Source of the DNA: JANOGU01 sp964602115 | GTDB lineage: Bacteria; Pseudomonadota; Alphaproteobacteria; Rhodobacterales; Rhodobacteraceae | Direction: 5' to 3' | Assembly (NCBI GenBank): GCA_964602115.1 | Contig: CAZRQN010000045.1 | Span: 1 to 21,983 of the forward strand | DNA length: 21,983 nucleotides | Notes under the pieces: generated by a model | What the model was told of the DNA's origin: nothing | What the model saw: the letters and a program-made list of their open reading frames with translations, nothing else | Database searches by the model: none | Shown: positions 20,517 to 21,983 of the stretch, piece after piece | How the letters are laid out: each line of letters opens with the position of its first letter | Numbering within the stretch: the stretch's first letter is position 1 | Translations under genes and position numbers: made by a program

Positions 20517-21932
20517 ATGTCCCTGACCGACGACCTCGCCGCGCGGATCGGTGCCGAGCAGGTGCTGACCGGGCCGGCGATGGCGGCCTATCTGCCTGAC
20601 TGGACCGGCCATCACACCACCGCGCCCCTGGCCGTGGCCCGGCCCGGAAGCACTGAGGAGGTCGCCGCCTGCATCCGCCTCGCCGCAGCGGCCGGCGTTC
20701 CGGTCGTGCCCGCCGGCGGCCGGACCGGGATCACCGGAGGGCTGGAAACCCGGGGCGGTCTTCTCCTGTCGCTGGAGCGGATGAACCGCATCCGCGCGGT
20801 GAAGCCCGAGGCCCGGCTGGCCGTGGTCGAGGCGGGGTGCGTCCTGTCCAGCCTGCATGACGCGGCCGAGGCGGCGGGGCTCTACTTCCCGCTGTGGTTC
20901 GGGGCGCGCGGCTCGGCGATGATCGGAGGGGTGCTTTCGACCAATGCCGGCGGATCCAATGTCCTGCGCTACGGTTCGACGCGCGGCCTGTGCCTGGGGC
21001 TGGAGGTGGTCCTCGCCGATGGCCGGGTGCTCGACCTGATGGGCGAGCTGCACAAGGACAATTCCGGCTATGACCTGAAGCAGCTGTTCATCGGCGCCGA
21101 AGGCACGCTGGGGGTCATCACGGCGGCGGTCATGCGCCTGGTTCCGAAGCCCGCCGCGCATGCCACGGCGACGCTGGCACTTCACCGGCTGGAGGATGCG
21201 CTGGGCCTGCTAAGGCGGCTGCAGGCCGCGACCGGCGGGGCGGTGGAGGCCTTCGAATACATGTCGCCGAGCTTCATGCGGCAGCTCGCACGCTACCGCC
21301 CGGACATCCGCCAGCCCTTCGACCCGATCGCTCCCTGCACCATCCTGGTCGAGATCGCCGCCCCGACCGCCGAGGCGGCCGTGCCGGACGGCGAGGGGTC
21401 GCGGCCCCTCGACCATATCCTGCAGGCGGCCCTCGCTGCCATGCTGGAGGACGGCACGCTGGTCGATGCCGAGATCGCCGCCTCGGAAGCGCAGCGGCTG
21501 GCGATGTGGCGCCGCCGCGAACTGGCCGCCGAGGTGATGTTCTCCCGTCAGGCGCATATCGACACCGACATTGCCTTGCCGCTCGACCGCGTGGCGGTGT
21601 TCCTGAACCGGATCGCACCGCGCATCGACGCACTCGACCCCGGCGCCGAGCCTCAGGCCATCGCCCATCTGGGGGACGGAAACATCCATTTCACCGTCTA
21701 TCCCACCCGGGCGGATCCGGCGCTGGAGGATGCGGTGATCGAGCAGGTCGAGGGACTTGTGGCCGAACTGGGCGGCAGCTTCTCTGCCGAGCACGGGGTC
21801 GGGTTGTCGAAACTCGCCTCGATGGCACGGCGCAAGAACCCGGTGGCGCTGGAGGTGATGCGTGCGGTCAAGGCCGCGCTTGATCCCGGCGACCTGATGA
21901 ACCCCGGCAAGGTGATCCCGCCGCGCCCCTAG
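20517..21932 (+). CDS. FAD-linked oxidase, GlcD / D-2-hydroxyglutarate dehydrogenase-like
   Basis: A 471-residue flavoprotein that would oxidise a D-2-hydroxyacid and pass electrons to a carrier. The N-terminal FAD (PCMH-type) domain shows VPAGGRTGITGG (64-75), GGVLSTNAGGSNVLRYG (137-153) and DNSGYDLKQLFIGAEGTLG (181-199). The C-terminal FAD-oxidase domain has HLGDGNIHF (384-392, metal/substrate histidines), AEHGVG (424-429) and the terminal DPGDLMNPGKV. This set fits D-2-hydroxyglutarate dehydrogenases and the catalytic subunit of glycolate or D-lactate oxidases. No GlcE or GlcF partner follows, which favours a stand-alone D2HGDH-like or D-lactate enzyme. A GGCGGAG site precedes the ATG. Confidence 0.93.
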   Translation: MSLTDDLAARIGAEQVLTGPAMAAYLPDWTGHHTTAPLAVARPGSTEEVAACIRLAAAAGVPVVPAGGRTGITGGLETRGGLLLSLERMNRIRAVKPEARLAVVEAGCVLSSLHDAAEAAGLYFPLWFGARGSAMIGGVLSTNAGGSNVLRYGSTRGLCLGLEVVLADGRVLDLMGELHKDNSGYDLKQLFIGAEGTLGVITAAVMRLVPKPAAHATATLALHRLEDALGLLRRLQAATGGAVEAFEYMSPSFMRQLARYRPDIRQPFDPIAPCTILVEIAAPTAEAAVPDGEGSRPLDHILQAALAAMLEDGTLVDAEIAASEAQRLAMWRRRELAAEVMFSRQAHIDTDIALPLDRVAVFLNRIAPRIDALDPGAEPQAIAHLGDGNIHFTVYPTRADPALEDAVIEQVEGLVAELGGSFSAEHGVGLSKLASMARRKNPVALEVMRAVKAALDPGDLMNPGKVIPPRP

Positions 21933-21937
21933 GCCGG

Positions 21938-21983
21938 TCAGAACCGGCGCAGCCAGGCCAGTGCGAGCGGCACCGCCGCCGCC
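21938..21983 (-). CDS. C-terminal end of a further gene (partial)
   Basis: The last 46 bases read on the minus strand as about 15 codons closing with TGA, ending in VPLALAWLRRF. The hydrophobic then basic end would suit the tail of a membrane protein. It would be convergent with the FAD oxidase, five bases from its stop. Too short for any identification, and open frame by chance is quite possible. Confidence 0.3.
   Translation of the reverse strand, partial: AAAVPLALAWLRRF

Noticed and set aside
20517..21932. Full glycolate oxidase operon (GlcDEF)
   Set aside because: Only the GlcD-like subunit is present; the next frame is on the opposite strand, so no GlcE or GlcF follows in the window.
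1..21983. Defence system, mobile element, prophage or CRISPR array
   Set aside because: No integrase, transposase, toxin-antitoxin pair, nuclease, phage gene or spaced direct repeats; composition is uniform and genes are core-type families.

Overview
The window is about 22 kb of very GC-rich, tightly packed chromosomal DNA. Gene families and order point to an alphaproteobacterium of the Rhodobacteraceae/Rhodobacterales. Supporting signs are a short DUF167 protein, ClpS, a Dac-type carboxypeptidase with a SPOR tail, loosely conserved -10 boxes of the TAGNCT type, and GTG starts. I see no tRNA or rRNA gene, insertion sequence, phage gene, integrase or CRISPR array. It reads as ordinary core and near-core chromosome, and no gap exceeds about 200 bp.

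Layout, left to right. (1) Two perfect tandem hairpins, a structured leader, then a homodimer-type ABC exporter (+). (2) A LysR regulator (-) divergent from a small secreted dimeric alpha-beta-barrel protein, a PAPS-dependent sulfotransferase and a long-chain acyl-CoA synthetase (all +); a strong hairpin separates the last two. (3) An orphan secreted 174-aa protein (+), convergent and overlapping with dtd (-). dtd is coupled by a 4-bp overlap to a fructokinase-like PfkB kinase (-). (4) A divergent intergenic region holding an FNR-type box, then a small heat-shock protein gene whose Shine-Dalgarno lies in a hairpin ending at the AUG. (5) A periplasmic M48 lipoprotein and diacylglycerol kinase (both -). 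(6) Three small genes (78-aa protein, DUF167 protein, cysteine-rich lipoprotein), two with apparently leaderless promoters. (7) A clpS - methyltransferase - SDR operon (-). (8) A HAD hydrolase and a D,D-carboxypeptidase with a C-terminal SPOR domain (+). (9) A YbbA-YbbP-TesA locus: ATPase and large FtsX-like permease (-), divergent from the GDSL esterase (+). (10) An FAD-linked oxidase of the GlcD / D-2-hydroxyglutarate dehydrogenase type (+) and the last codons of a further gene (-).

Functional themes are envelope upkeep (YbbAP-TesA, carboxypeptidase, DgkA, M48 lipoprotein, ABC exporter), protein quality control (ClpS, Hsp20, Dtd, M48) and small-molecule metabolism (sulfotransferase, acyl-CoA synthetase, PfkB kinase, FAD oxidase). 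I found no convincing undescribed multigene system. The best second looks are regulatory or local: the Hsp20 leader hairpin with its upstream FNR-type box, two promoters placing the start site at the AUG, convergent stop codons built into inverted repeats, the SDR that has lost its catalytic lysine, and the overlapping divergent start codons at ybbA/tesA.
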